Source: Acidobacteria bacterium Mor1 | Lineage (GTDB): Bacteria; Acidobacteriota; Polarisedimenticolia; Polarisedimenticolales; Polarisedimenticolaceae | Assembly (NCBI GenBank): GCA_001664505.1 | Contig: CP011806.1 | Coordinates: 1,422,538-1,486,537 of the forward strand | Direction of reading: 5' to 3' | DNA length: 64,000 bases | In this document: positions 37,744-46,136 of the stretch, piece after piece | Position numbering within the stretch: position 1 is the first letter of the stretch | Layout: each line of letters starts with the position of its first letter | Notes under the pieces: model-generated | What the model saw: only the letters and a program-made list of their open reading frames with translations | What the model was told of the DNA's origin: nothing | Databases searched by the model: none | Made by a program: the position numbers and the translations under genes

Positions 37744-38881
37744 ACACGTGCCGAACACTTCCAAACAGCATCCGCCGATCACCATGTCCGCTCCGGACAT
37801 CGACGCCTCGGACCTCAAGGCGGTGGAGGAGACGCTGCGTAGCGGAATCCTCGGCCTCGGACCCTGCGCCCGCGGCTTCGAGGAGGCGGTGGCCGAGCGG
37901 TGCGGGGTCAAGCACGCGATCACCCTCAGCTCGGGGACCTCGGCGCTCCACCTCGCGGTGCGGGGGCTCGGCATCGGCGATGGGGACGAGGTGCTCGTGC
38001 CCTCCTTCACCTTCGCCGCCAGCGTGAACGCGATCCTGTATGAGCGGGCGACGCCGGTGTTCGTCGACATCGAGCCCGAGACACTCAACCTGTCGGTCGA
38101 GGACTGCGAGCGGAGGATCACACCGAAGACCCGGGCGATCATGGTCGTCGACGTGTTCGGCCACCCCGCCGACTGGGACGGACTCGAGGCCCTGGCCCGC
38201 AAGCACGACCTGCTGCTGATCGACGACTGCTGCGAGGCGATCGGCTCCGAATACCGCGGGCGTCCCCTGGGTTCCCTGGGCAACGCCGGCGCCTTCGCCT
38301 TCTACCCCAACAAGCAGATCACCACCGGCGAAGGGGGCATGCTGGTCACCGACGACGACGACCTGGCCACCCTGGCCCGCAGCCTGCGCAATCAGGGGCG
38401 AGACGCCATGGGAGCCTGGCTCGACCACCCGCGGCTGGGGTTCAACTACCGGATGGATGAGTTGAGCGCCGCCCTGGGCCTGTCTCAGTTCCGGCGGCTG
38501 GATGCTTTCATGGAGCGCCGCGCACATGTTGCATCCCTGTATACTGAGAGGCTGGCCCAGCTCCCCCGGGTGGAAGCACCCACCGTGCAGGACCACGTAA
38601 AGATGAGTTGGTTCGTCTACGTGGTCCGTCTCGCCGAGGGACTGGACCGCGATCCGGTCATGCAGAAGATGGAGCAACGAGGCATTCCGGTGCGCGGCTA
38701 CTTTCAGCCGGTGCACGAGTTGACCTACGCAAGAAAATACATAAATTCCTCAACCAGCGGGCTACCTACGACCGAAGCCATGGCCCGTCGAACGGTAGCC
38801 ATTCCGTTCCATAATCATTTGAGCGAGGCCGCGGTCGACCGGGTGGTCGAGGTTCTCGCCGAGGTTCTGGATGAGTCCTAG
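37736..38881 (+). CDS. DegT/DnrJ/EryC1/StrS-family nucleotide-sugar aminotransferase
   Basis: 381 residues. Motifs: ITLSSGTSALHLAVRGLGIG, VPSFTFAASVNAILY, LLIDDCCEAIGSEYRG, FAFYPNKQITTGEGGML (Schiff-base Lys ~196) and GFNYRMDELSAALGLSQ. With the 4,6-dehydratase next to it, the likely role is to aminate a UDP-4-keto-6-deoxy-sugar (PglE-like). Both ends overlap neighbours (8 nt with the phosphoglycosyl transferase, 11 nt with the dehydratase), showing a tightly coupled operon. Confidence 0.92.
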   Translation: MSEHVPNTSKQHPPITMSAPDIDASDLKAVEETLRSGILGLGPCARGFEEAVAERCGVKHAITLSSGTSALHLAVRGLGIGDGDEVLVPSFTFAASVNAILYERATPVFVDIEPETLNLSVEDCERRITPKTRAIMVVDVFGHPADWDGLEALARKHDLLLIDDCCEAIGSEYRGRPLGSLGNAGAFAFYPNKQITTGEGGMLVTDDDDLATLARSLRNQGRDAMGAWLDHPRLGFNYRMDELSAALGLSQFRRLDAFMERRAHVASLYTERLAQLPRVEAPTVQDHVKMSWFVYVVRLAEGLDRDPVMQKMEQRGIPVRGYFQPVHELTYARKYINSSTSGLPTTEAMARRTVAIPFHNHLSEAAVDRVVEVLAEVLDES

Positions 38882-40838
38882 CGCAGCCAGTCCACGCAAC
38901 AGCAGGTCCCTCTGGGCCTCGCGTTTGCGTGTCGGCGCGGTACTCGCGACCGACGCGGCGATCACCGCCGGCGCACTCTGGATCGCGACGCTGCTCCGCT
39001 TCGACGGCATCATCCCCGCTCCCTACGCCTCGACCCTGCCTGCGTTCACGCTGCTGCTGGTCTGCTACCGGCTGCTGGCGCTGATCGGCTTCAGGCTGCA
39101 TCGCTGGTCGTTCCGTTTCTCGGGCCTGAACGACGCCGCCCGGGTTTTCCTCGCGGCGCTGTTCGGCACCGGGATGTTCCTGGCGACCTTCTACCTGCTG
39201 CGCGACCCCGGCCCGCCCCGCTCGGTGATGGTGCTCGAGCTGCTGCTCTCGAGTCTGGCCATGGCGATGCTGCGCTTCTCTCCGCGGCTGGCCGGTTCCT
39301 ACGTGACCGACTGGCGCCGCACCCGGGAAGGCGCACTGCGCACGGTGATCGTCGGTGCCGGCGCCGCCGGCGAGATGCTGCTCCGCGATCTTCAGCGTTC
39401 GAGCAACCACCCGTTCCAGGTCATCGGCTTCCTCGATGACGACGACGCCAAACAAGACGTGATCCTCGGCGGCAAGACGGTCATGGGCCGTATCGGCGAC
39501 CTGGCCAAGGTCGCCCGGCGTCATCAGGTCGAGCAGGTGCTGATCGCGATCCCCCGGCTGTCGGGCGAGCGCATCCGTGAACTGCTCTCGATGTGCGCCG
39601 ACCTCAAACTGCGCTTCAAGATCCTGCCGGTCTCCTACGTGTATCTGCAGGACCGCGCCGCCGCGGCGGCGATGGAAGACCTCTCCCCCGACGACCTCCT
39701 GCAGCGCGACGTGGTCAACTTCGCCGACAGCGAACTGGCCTCCGGGCTCAAGGGAAGGGTGGCGCTGGTTACCGGCGCCGCCGGGTCTATCGGCCGGGAG
39801 ATCTGCGCCCAGCTGCTGCGCGCCCAACCGAGCACGCTGGTCATGGTCGACATGAACGAAAACGAGATGTACCTGCTGAAGCGCCGCTTCGAGCAGGAGT
39901 GTCTCGACGCCGAGAACGTGATCCTCGAGGTCGCCGACATCCGCGACGAGCGGCGGATGCGGGACCTGTTCGAGCGCTACCGCCCCAATGACGTGTTCCA
40001 TGCCGCGGCACACAAGCATGTGCCGCTGATGGAAGCCGCGCCCTGCGAGGCCTTCAAGAACAACGTGATGGGCACCCGCATCGTGGCCGAGGCGGCCAGC
40101 GACAGCGGCGCCGACCGGTTCGTCTTCATCTCTACCGACAAGGCCGTGCGGCCGACGAGCGTGATGGGGCTGAGCAAGCGTGTCGCCGAGGAGTTCGTCC
40201 GTTCGATGAACCAGCGCAGCCAGACCGCGTTCTGCGCGGTGCGCTTCGGTAACGTGCTGGGCTCGGCGGGCTCGGTGGTCCCGATCTTCCGCAGCCAGAT
40301 CCAGGCCGGCGGACCGGTCAGCGTGACCCACCCCGAGGTCAAGCGCTACTTCATGACCATCTCCGAGGCGGTGGCCCTGGTGCTGCAGTCGGCCTACGGC
40401 GACTACGGGCCGCTCTGCGTGCTCGACATGGGCCAGCAGATCAAGATCGTCGATCTGGCGCGGCAGATGATCACCATGTCCGGCCGCACCCCGGACACCG
40501 AGATTCCGATCGTGTTCACCGGGCTGCGCCCCGGCGAGAAGCTTTACGAAGAGCTGCTGACCGAGGAAGAGGAATCGACCCGCCGGGTCAGCGACAAGAT
40601 TTTCGCCGCCGAGTCCCGGCCTCCGGCCGACGATCTCCACGAGCGGCTCGGGGAGCTGATCGCGGCCGCCAACGCCGAGGATGTCGACGGGGCTCTCGAG
40701 GTCGCCAGCTGGCTGGTTCCCTCGTACGCGCCGACGCCCACCGGCAAGCCCGAGGACCAGGCGGCGGGCGACCAGACTCCCGCCGCCGAGCCCGAAGCGG
40801 GCCACCTGCCCCGCCTGCCGCGCGTCGCCCCGTCGTGA
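38871..40838 (+). CDS. WbpM/PglF-type UDP-sugar 4,6-dehydratase (membrane-bound)
   Basis: 655 residues. Four N-terminal membrane helices (~1-125), a first Rossmann domain with VIVGAGAAGEMLLRDL (~160), then the catalytic SDR domain from ~300: GAAGSIGREICAQLL, VFHAAAHKHVPLME, FISTDKAVRPTSVMG-LSK (the SMK-type triad in place of SYK) and VTHPEVKRYFMTISEA. It converts UDP-GlcNAc to the 4-keto-6-deoxy sugar. About 50 residues at the C-terminus are a low-complexity Pro/Ala/Glu extension. The ATG lies inside the aminotransferase gene. Confidence 0.93.
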   Translation: MSPSAASPRNSRSLWASRLRVGAVLATDAAITAGALWIATLLRFDGIIPAPYASTLPAFTLLLVCYRLLALIGFRLHRWSFRFSGLNDAARVFLAALFGTGMFLATFYLLRDPGPPRSVMVLELLLSSLAMAMLRFSPRLAGSYVTDWRRTREGALRTVIVGAGAAGEMLLRDLQRSSNHPFQVIGFLDDDDAKQDVILGGKTVMGRIGDLAKVARRHQVEQVLIAIPRLSGERIRELLSMCADLKLRFKILPVSYVYLQDRAAAAAMEDLSPDDLLQRDVVNFADSELASGLKGRVALVTGAAGSIGREICAQLLRAQPSTLVMVDMNENEMYLLKRRFEQECLDAENVILEVADIRDERRMRDLFERYRPNDVFHAAAHKHVPLMEAAPCEAFKNNVMGTRIVAEAASDSGADRFVFISTDKAVRPTSVMGLSKRVAEEFVRSMNQRSQTAFCAVRFGNVLGSAGSVVPIFRSQIQAGGPVSVTHPEVKRYFMTISEAVALVLQSAYGDYGPLCVLDMGQQIKIVDLARQMITMSGRTPDTEIPIVFTGLRPGEKLYEELLTEEEESTRRVSDKIFAAESRPPADDLHERLGELIAAANAEDVDGALEVASWLVPSYAPTPTGKPEDQAAGDQTPAAEPEAGHLPRLPRVAPS

Positions 40839-42001
40839 AGCGCGCCGCGGCGATCGCCGCGGGCCTCGCGGCGCTGACGCTCTACGCGCTGCTGGCGGTC
40901 TCGGTCTTCCGTGCCGGCGGCGACCCGCAGCAGTCCGGCCTGCTCGGCCCCGAACCCCGGGAGTTGACCCGGCGCGCCGAGGCCCTGGTGCAACAAGGGG
41001 TCGACGCCCTCCAGGACGACACCCTTTCCGCCCAGGATCGCTACGGGACCTTTCGGGAGAAACTGCAGGAGGCCGAGCAGCTGCTCGAACGGAGCCTGCG
41101 GGCCAATCCTGCCCAGGCGCGGGCGCTGACCACCCTGGCCTCGGTGCGCTTCGAACTGGATCCTCCCGAACGCCTCGACGGACCGCGGGCCATGGAGATC
41201 CTGGAACTGACCGAGGCGGCGGCCGAGTTGGCGCCGCGAGTCCCCTCGATCCACCTGCGCCTCGGCCGGGTGTTGATGGCGATGGGGCACGAGGAGCGTG
41301 GCGGCGCGATGCTGCTGGAAGGACTCGACGGCGACCCCGAGCGCGCTCCGGAGGTGTTGGCCTTCCTGCGCCAGCGCGGCTGGTCAGCGACCGAGCTACA
41401 GCAATCCTTCGGGACGAGCCCGACCATGCTGCTCGGTCTGGGCCCAGCCTTCGCCGAGGAGGGGCGGGTCGACGATTACCTGCAGGCTCTCGAGGACCAT
41501 CCGCACTTCAGCGGACGGATCTTCCTGAAGAAGTACGGGAACGTCGGCCTCGAAGCGGGCCGCGCCGCGCGGGTCCGGGACCGTCTGAAAGCCCTGCACC
41601 CTCTCGATGAGAGCCGGGATGAAGCGGAGCGGCTGGCTCAGCTCGCCCGGGCCGAGATGGAATCGGGAGATCCGCGCAGCGCGGTGCCTCATGCAGCCAG
41701 AGCCGCGACGCTGGCACCCGGCGACCGGCGCATGATCGAGATCCACGCCGGCGCGCTACACCAGGCGGGTCAACCGGTCGAGGCGATCGACGCCTACCGG
41801 CGGCTGCTGCAGCTGTTTGCCCGGCAAGATCCGGGGAGCGATGCGCGGGCCGGGACCTATCGGCGCATCGGACAGGCCTACGAAACCGCCGGCGACATGC
41901 ACGCCGCCTTCGAAGCCTACCGGCAAGCGCTGACCCTGAACCCCGAGGAACCGGTGGCACGCCGGCGGCTGGAAGCCCGGGGAACCCAACCGGGAATCTA
42001 A
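40835..42001 (+). CDS. Membrane-anchored TPR protein of the EPS operon
   Basis: 388 residues from GTG, with a GTGA overlap with the dehydratase stop. One N-terminal membrane helix (residues 5-27, IAAGLAALTLYALLAVSVFRAG), then TPR-like units (LLERSLRANPAQARALTTLA, LELTEAAAELAPRVPSIHLRLG, ARAEMESGDPRSAVPHAARA, AIDAYRRLLQLFA, AFEAYRQALTLNPEEPVA). Similar periplasmic TPR proteins accompany export of other exopolysaccharides; the role here is inferred from position. Its TAA stop is shared with the convergent acetyltransferase (CTAA at 41998-42001). Confidence 0.85.
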   Translation: MKRAAAIAAGLAALTLYALLAVSVFRAGGDPQQSGLLGPEPRELTRRAEALVQQGVDALQDDTLSAQDRYGTFREKLQEAEQLLERSLRANPAQARALTTLASVRFELDPPERLDGPRAMEILELTEAAAELAPRVPSIHLRLGRVLMAMGHEERGGAMLLEGLDGDPERAPEVLAFLRQRGWSATELQQSFGTSPTMLLGLGPAFAEEGRVDDYLQALEDHPHFSGRIFLKKYGNVGLEAGRAARVRDRLKALHPLDESRDEAERLAQLARAEMESGDPRSAVPHAARAATLAPGDRRMIEIHAGALHQAGQPVEAIDAYRRLLQLFARQDPGSDARAGTYRRIGQAYETAGDMHAAFEAYRQALTLNPEEPVARRRLEARGTQPGI

Positions 42002-42402
42002 TCTCGGTCGACCCGCCGCACGACCTTGGCCGGAACGCCGAAGGCGACACTGTCGGCCGGTATGTCCTGATTGACGAAGCTATGGGCGCCGACGACGGCG
42101 TTGCGCCCGATGGTCACGCCGGGCATCACCGTCGAATGGGTCCCGATCCGGCAATTCTCTTCAAGCACCACCGGTCCGGTGCGGTCGTCGATGGTCGACG
42201 CCGAGTAGATCGCGCAATGGGCGCCGATCTGCACCTCCCGTCCCAGGGTCACGCCGTGGCGGGCATTGATGTAGGTGAACGCACCGATGTCGGTGTGGGA
42301 GCCGAGCACCAGGTTCTCCGGATGCTGGACCATCCAGTTGTACTCGGTCAGCTTGCCGTGCTCGATCTCGGGCGCTTTCCAGTCGTCGAAGCGGTCGCTC
42401 AT
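41998..42402 (-). CDS. Left-handed beta-helix (hexapeptide) acetyltransferase
   Basis: 134 residues. Consecutive hexapeptide rungs: LVLGSHTDIGAFTYINARHG, VTLGREVQIGAHCAIYSAS, VVLEENCRIGTHSTVMPG, VTIGRNAVVGAHSFVNQD, ending in PADSVAFGVPAKVVRRV, the common C-terminus of WbpD/LacA-type sugar acetyltransferases. The catalytic His is probably one of the GAH residues. With the dehydratase and aminotransferase it could complete an N-acetylated amino-sugar pathway, although it lies on the opposite strand. A different sugar acetylation is equally possible. Confidence 0.88.
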   Translation of the reverse strand: MSDRFDDWKAPEIEHGKLTEYNWMVQHPENLVLGSHTDIGAFTYINARHGVTLGREVQIGAHCAIYSASTIDDRTGPVVLEENCRIGTHSTVMPGVTIGRNAVVGAHSFVNQDIPADSVAFGVPAKVVRRVDRD

Positions 42403-42483
42403 CGGTTTCCCCTGCGTGGGTCTTCGAGGTGAAGCGATCCCGGGTGGGACCGGGGGAAGCGTACCGTCACACCCGCGGAAAAC

Positions 42484-43647
42484 TCAACCCAGCGACTTCT
42501 CGACCAGCGACGTCAGGTCCGACAGGGTGAACGGTTTTTGCAGCACGCAGCTATCGGCCTCGGGCTGCAGGTGCCGGGGAAGCTCCCGGGCGTCATACCC
42601 GGTCGTGTAGATCACCGGCAGTTCGTGGCGAGCCCCCTTCAGCTTGCGCGCCAGCTCGAGGCCGCTCTCACCGGGGAGCACGAGATCGGTGACCACCACG
42701 CCGATGTCCGGATGGTCGGCAAAGCAGGTCATCGCCTCGTCGACGTCTCCGGCCTCGATCACGGCGAACCCCCGGTTGCGAAGCGCCGTTCGGGCCACAT
42801 CGCGGATCATCTCCTCGTCGTCGACGAACAGCACCTTCAGCGGCGCGACCGCCGCCGTCTTCCCCTCCCGGGTCACCGACGGCGCGGTGACCGTCTCCGC
42901 CGAGGGCAACAGCATCCAGCCCGCCGCCGGGAGGCCCCGGCGGCGATCCAGCTGCAGGAACCCGCGGTTCTGCTTGATCAGGCCGAACGCGATGGACAAT
43001 TCGGGATCTTGAGCGGCCAGGTCGTCGCCGGAGACCTCGGCTGCCGCCTCGGACGGCCCGGCGTAGGACCGCTGCATGGCGCTGACGGTGAAGCAGGCGT
43101 AGCTTCCGGCGCGCAGCCAGGGACGATCTTCCAGGAGTTCGGGACCGACCTGCCGGTGGTCGGCGGTCACCGTCACGCTGCCGGCGGCCTCCAACCCGTC
43201 ACAGGCCCGGGCGACCAGCACGTCGAGGGCCTGGCCGATCTGGGCCCGGTCGGCCCAGACCCGGGGAGCGGCCGGATCCACGGCGAGGTTCAGTTCGACA
43301 CCGGCGGGCAGCCACTCCCTCCAGGCATCGAGCCGGCTCTCGAGGAACTCCCCGGCCTCGATCGCATCGGGGGTGTCCGGCTGCCGGCCGTTGAAATCGA
43401 GCAGCCGCCGGCTCAGGGCCTCGGCCCGGGCCGCACAGTCGCGGGCGCTCTCGAGAGCCTCGCGGCCGCGGGCGTCGAGCCCGGGGCTGCCTTCCAGCCG
43501 GTCGAGCTGGGCGCACAGGATCGTCAGCAGATCGTTGAAGTCGGCGGCGAGCCCGGCGGAGAGTTGCGCCTCGACGGCGGGTCCGGCAACAGGGTCCCCT
43601 TCCCGGGGTGCGCCCGGAGTCTGGGATCGCTGGGGGCCGGATCTCAT
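42484..43647 (-). CDS. Hybrid histidine pseudokinase with intact receiver domain
   Basis: 387 residues, no membrane segment. Residues ~28-250 follow an NtrB-like hybrid kinase, but every key residue is lost: the H-box reads GLAADFNDLL with Ala35 where the phospho-His should be; the N-box reads ALDVLVARACDGL with Arg147 where the ATP-binding Asn should be; the G1 box (SDTGIGM in active kinases) is SAMQRSY; G2 is absent. The C-terminal receiver (~270-387) is intact: FVDDEEM, phospho-acceptor Asp321 (VVTDLVLPGESG), YTTGYDA and LQKPF (Lys371). It may therefore be a phosphate sink or a phosphorylation-switched scaffold for the EPS locus. Confidence 0.88.
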   Translation of the reverse strand: MRSGPQRSQTPGAPREGDPVAGPAVEAQLSAGLAADFNDLLTILCAQLDRLEGSPGLDARGREALESARDCAARAEALSRRLLDFNGRQPDTPDAIEAGEFLESRLDAWREWLPAGVELNLAVDPAAPRVWADRAQIGQALDVLVARACDGLEAAGSVTVTADHRQVGPELLEDRPWLRAGSYACFTVSAMQRSYAGPSEAAAEVSGDDLAAQDPELSIAFGLIKQNRGFLQLDRRRGLPAAGWMLLPSAETVTAPSVTREGKTAAVAPLKVLFVDDEEMIRDVARTALRNRGFAVIEAGDVDEAMTCFADHPDIGVVVTDLVLPGESGLELARKLKGARHELPVIYTTGYDARELPRHLQPEADSCVLQKPFTLSDLTSLVEKSLG

Positions 43648-43679
43648 GGCCTGGAATACCTCCCAAGAACCTAGCCGGA

Positions 43680-43740
43680 ATTAAAGTAAATCAGAATCAA
43701 CTATTAAATAAAAGGTATTTATTGGGCTAATTGAGCAAAT
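43680..43740. promoter_or_regulatory. AT-rich intergenic patch before the second export module
   Basis: A roughly 60-nt stretch of strongly AT-rich sequence (TTAAAGTAAATC..., ATTAAATAAAAGG, TATTTATTGG) between the divergent pseudokinase and beta-barrel genes, in otherwise GC-rich DNA. It probably holds promoters or UP-elements and regulator sites for both; I could not assign clean -35/-10 pairs in it. Confidence 0.4.
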
Positions 43741-43834
43741 ATGCCAGGCCACCGTGTAGGTTCTGCGGCCTGGCTGTCCGAGGCTCCTAGGGGTGCTGGC
43801 AAGGGGTCCGGGAGGCCTGTAGACTAGCCGCACT

Positions 43835-45136
43835 TTGCGATGGACCACGCGCCAGGGACTCCTCGCGGCCGCAGCCTTTCTGGTCCTGCTGGCCGCATCC
43901 GGTGAGGCCAACGCCCAGATCCGGAGCGCTCTCGAGCCCCCCGACCTGGATCGCTATCTCCGCTGGGGCCCGCTGCGGGTGCGGCCGAGCTTCCAGATCC
44001 GCAACGTCGGCTACGACGACAACATCCTGCTGCGGGCGACGCCGAGGATCTCCGACTACCGGGCGACCCTCTCCGCCGGCGCCGAGGGGGTGGTGTTGCT
44101 GGGCAACGCCGCCTTCCTGACCTTCGATCAGCGTTTCGACTACACCGCCTATCTCGAGACCAGCGAACAGAATTTTCTCAACACCAACACACGGGCGCGG
44201 ATGACCGTTCCCTTCGGCGGCTTCGGCTTCTTCGGGGAGTTCGAGATCACCGACGCCCAGGAGCGGCCGGTCGATCGAGAGGACATCCGGCCCCAGCGGC
44301 GCACCGACCGCTTCAACGTGGGAGCCATCGCCACCCTGGGCTGGCGCACCGAGATCGAACTCGCCGTGGGACGCCAGGATTGGCGCTTCTCGGATACCGA
44401 CGGCACCAGCCTCGATCCCAACGATCCCGCCGCCGTACCCTTTGTCACCGAGAACCTCAACCGGGACGTCGACACGGCGCGTCTGAGCGCCACCTACCGG
44501 CTCAAGGGCCGGGCCCAGCTGACCCTGCGCTACGAGCGGGAAGACGTGGAATTTGAATTCCCCGGCCGGATCATCGGCGTCGGCGACGTCCGGCGGGACG
44601 CGGTCGAGACCCGCATCCTCCCGGGGATCCGCTTCGGTGAAGGGGGGGCCCTGACCGGGCACGTCGAGCTGGGCCGCTCGCAGATCGAGGCGGAATCGCC
44701 CGAACTCCCGGACTTTTCCGGCTTCGCCGCCGACGCGGAACTGCTCTACCGCCCCGGCCGCCGGACCTCGTTCCGGCTGGTCTACCTGCGCCGGCCGGGC
44801 TACGAGATCTCCAGCAACAACCGCCTGCTGCTCAACGAAACGATCGCCCTGCGGTCGGTCCGTTACCTGAACCGGGTCTTCGGCGTCGAGCTGGGCACCT
44901 CGGAGACCACGATCGAACTGTTCCCCAGTATTTCCGGCGACTTCGCCGGAACCGACGGCCGCGTCGATACCCTGCTACGATATGACGTGGGTTTGCGGCT
45001 GCGAATGTCGGAGAATTCCATCGGTCGGCGGGTCGAGTACGCGTTCCGGGTAGGGCGCTATCGCCGGGAATCGACCGACCCCAATTTCGACAACAGCCAG
45101 TCGACGTTCGGTATCGATGCGATCGTCGGCTTTTGA
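43835..45136 (+). CDS. Outer-membrane beta-barrel protein of the EPS export locus
   Basis: 433 residues. The TTG start is the only start codon downstream of an in-frame stop at 43820; TAGACT lies nine bases before it and no Shine-Dalgarno is seen. Signal peptide ~1-28 (LLAAAAFLVLLAASGEANAQ). The rest is alternating amphipathic strands with an aromatic-ending terminus (FGIDAIVGF), typical of a 14-18-strand outer-membrane barrel; for example RPSFQIRNVGYDDNILL and YRLKGRAQLTLRYEREDVEF. Similar barrels accompany EPS clusters of the XrtA/PEP-CTERM type. Upstream of the Wza-like gene on the same strand. Confidence 0.82.
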   Translation: MRWTTRQGLLAAAAFLVLLAASGEANAQIRSALEPPDLDRYLRWGPLRVRPSFQIRNVGYDDNILLRATPRISDYRATLSAGAEGVVLLGNAAFLTFDQRFDYTAYLETSEQNFLNTNTRARMTVPFGGFGFFGEFEITDAQERPVDREDIRPQRRTDRFNVGAIATLGWRTEIELAVGRQDWRFSDTDGTSLDPNDPAAVPFVTENLNRDVDTARLSATYRLKGRAQLTLRYEREDVEFEFPGRIIGVGDVRRDAVETRILPGIRFGEGGALTGHVELGRSQIEAESPELPDFSGFAADAELLYRPGRRTSFRLVYLRRPGYEISSNNRLLLNETIALRSVRYLNRVFGVELGTSETTIELFPSISGDFAGTDGRVDTLLRYDVGLRLRMSENSIGRRVEYAFRVGRYRRESTDPNFDNSQSTFGIDAIVGF

Positions 45137-45170
45137 CCCCGCCGGTCCCCGGCTACATCTTGGAGAATCG

Positions 45171-46136
45171 ATGCGTCTCCCGGATCGTCTGCAAGGAAGA
45201 TCGATGATTCTGTCTCGTGCAATTGCCACCTTTTTGCTGCTCCTCGCCACGGCGACCGTCGCCATGGCGCTGGCCGAGCCTTCGCCGGAGCAACCGAGGG
45301 TGATCGAGATGCAGCGTCAGGATCCGGCGCGAGACACCGAGGAGACGGCGCTGGCCTACGCCCGGCTGCGGACCGACTACCGCATCGGCCGTCAGGACCT
45401 GCTCGAGATCCGGGTGTTCGATCTCGAGGAACTGGACCAGACGGTGCGCGTGGCCGACGACGGCTCGATCTCGATGCCGCTGCTGGGCCGCCTCTCGGTC
45501 GCCGGCAAGACCAAGACCGAACTGGAAAAACAGATCGCCGAACTACTCGGCGAACGCTACGTCCGCGACCCCCAGGTGACCGTCTTCGTCAAGGAGTACG
45601 AGTCCAAGAAGGTCGCGGTCACCGGCGCCGTCAAACAGCCTGGGAGTTTCGCCATGCTCGGGCAGAAGACGCTGCTCGAGATGATTTCCCTGGCCGGCGG
45701 GCTCGACAAGGATGTCGGCAAGGAGATCATCGTCTTCCGTCGCGACGACGGCGGGGAGTCGACCCGGCGCATCCCCATCGATCTGGATCAACTGGTCTAC
45801 GACGCCAACCCGGCGCTCAACATTCCGATCCTCCCCGAGGACATCGTCTACGTGCCGGCGGTGGCGAAGATCCGCATCTTCGTCAGCGGCGCGGTCAAGA
45901 ACCCCAACCTCTACGAGGTTCCCAAGTCCGAGCCGGTCACCGTGCTCCGGGCGATCACCCTGGCGGGCGGCACCACCGACCGTGCCGCCGAGAAGCGCAT
46001 CCAGATTCTGCGCACCGAGAACAGCGGTGAACGTGTGACGCTCACCGTCGATCTGCGCAAGATCAAACGCGGCAAGATCGAGGACCCCATCCTGCGTAAG
46101 GACGACGTGGTTCTCGTGCCGGAGGGTTTCTTCTAA
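45171..46136 (+). CDS. Wza-like polysaccharide export protein
   Basis: 321 residues from the ATG at 45171 (GGAG five bases upstream); ATG 45204, with AAGGA six bases before it, is an equally good alternative that starts closer to the signal peptide (ILSRAIATFLLLLATATVAMALA). Poly_export domain ~65-150 (YRIGRQDLLEIRVFDLEELD, DGSISMPLLGRLSVAGKT, YVRDPQVTVFVKEY), then SLBB domains (VTGAVKQPGSFAM, VSGAVKNPNLYEV). No lipobox Cys is seen, unlike E. coli Wza. It overlaps the following Wzc gene by one base (TAATG). Confidence 0.92.
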   Translation: MRLPDRLQGRSMILSRAIATFLLLLATATVAMALAEPSPEQPRVIEMQRQDPARDTEETALAYARLRTDYRIGRQDLLEIRVFDLEELDQTVRVADDGSISMPLLGRLSVAGKTKTELEKQIAELLGERYVRDPQVTVFVKEYESKKVAVTGAVKQPGSFAMLGQKTLLEMISLAGGLDKDVGKEIIVFRRDDGGESTRRIPIDLDQLVYDANPALNIPILPEDIVYVPAVAKIRIFVSGAVKNPNLYEVPKSEPVTVLRAITLAGGTTDRAAEKRIQILRTENSGERVTLTVDLRKIKRGKIEDPILRKDDVVLVPEGFF

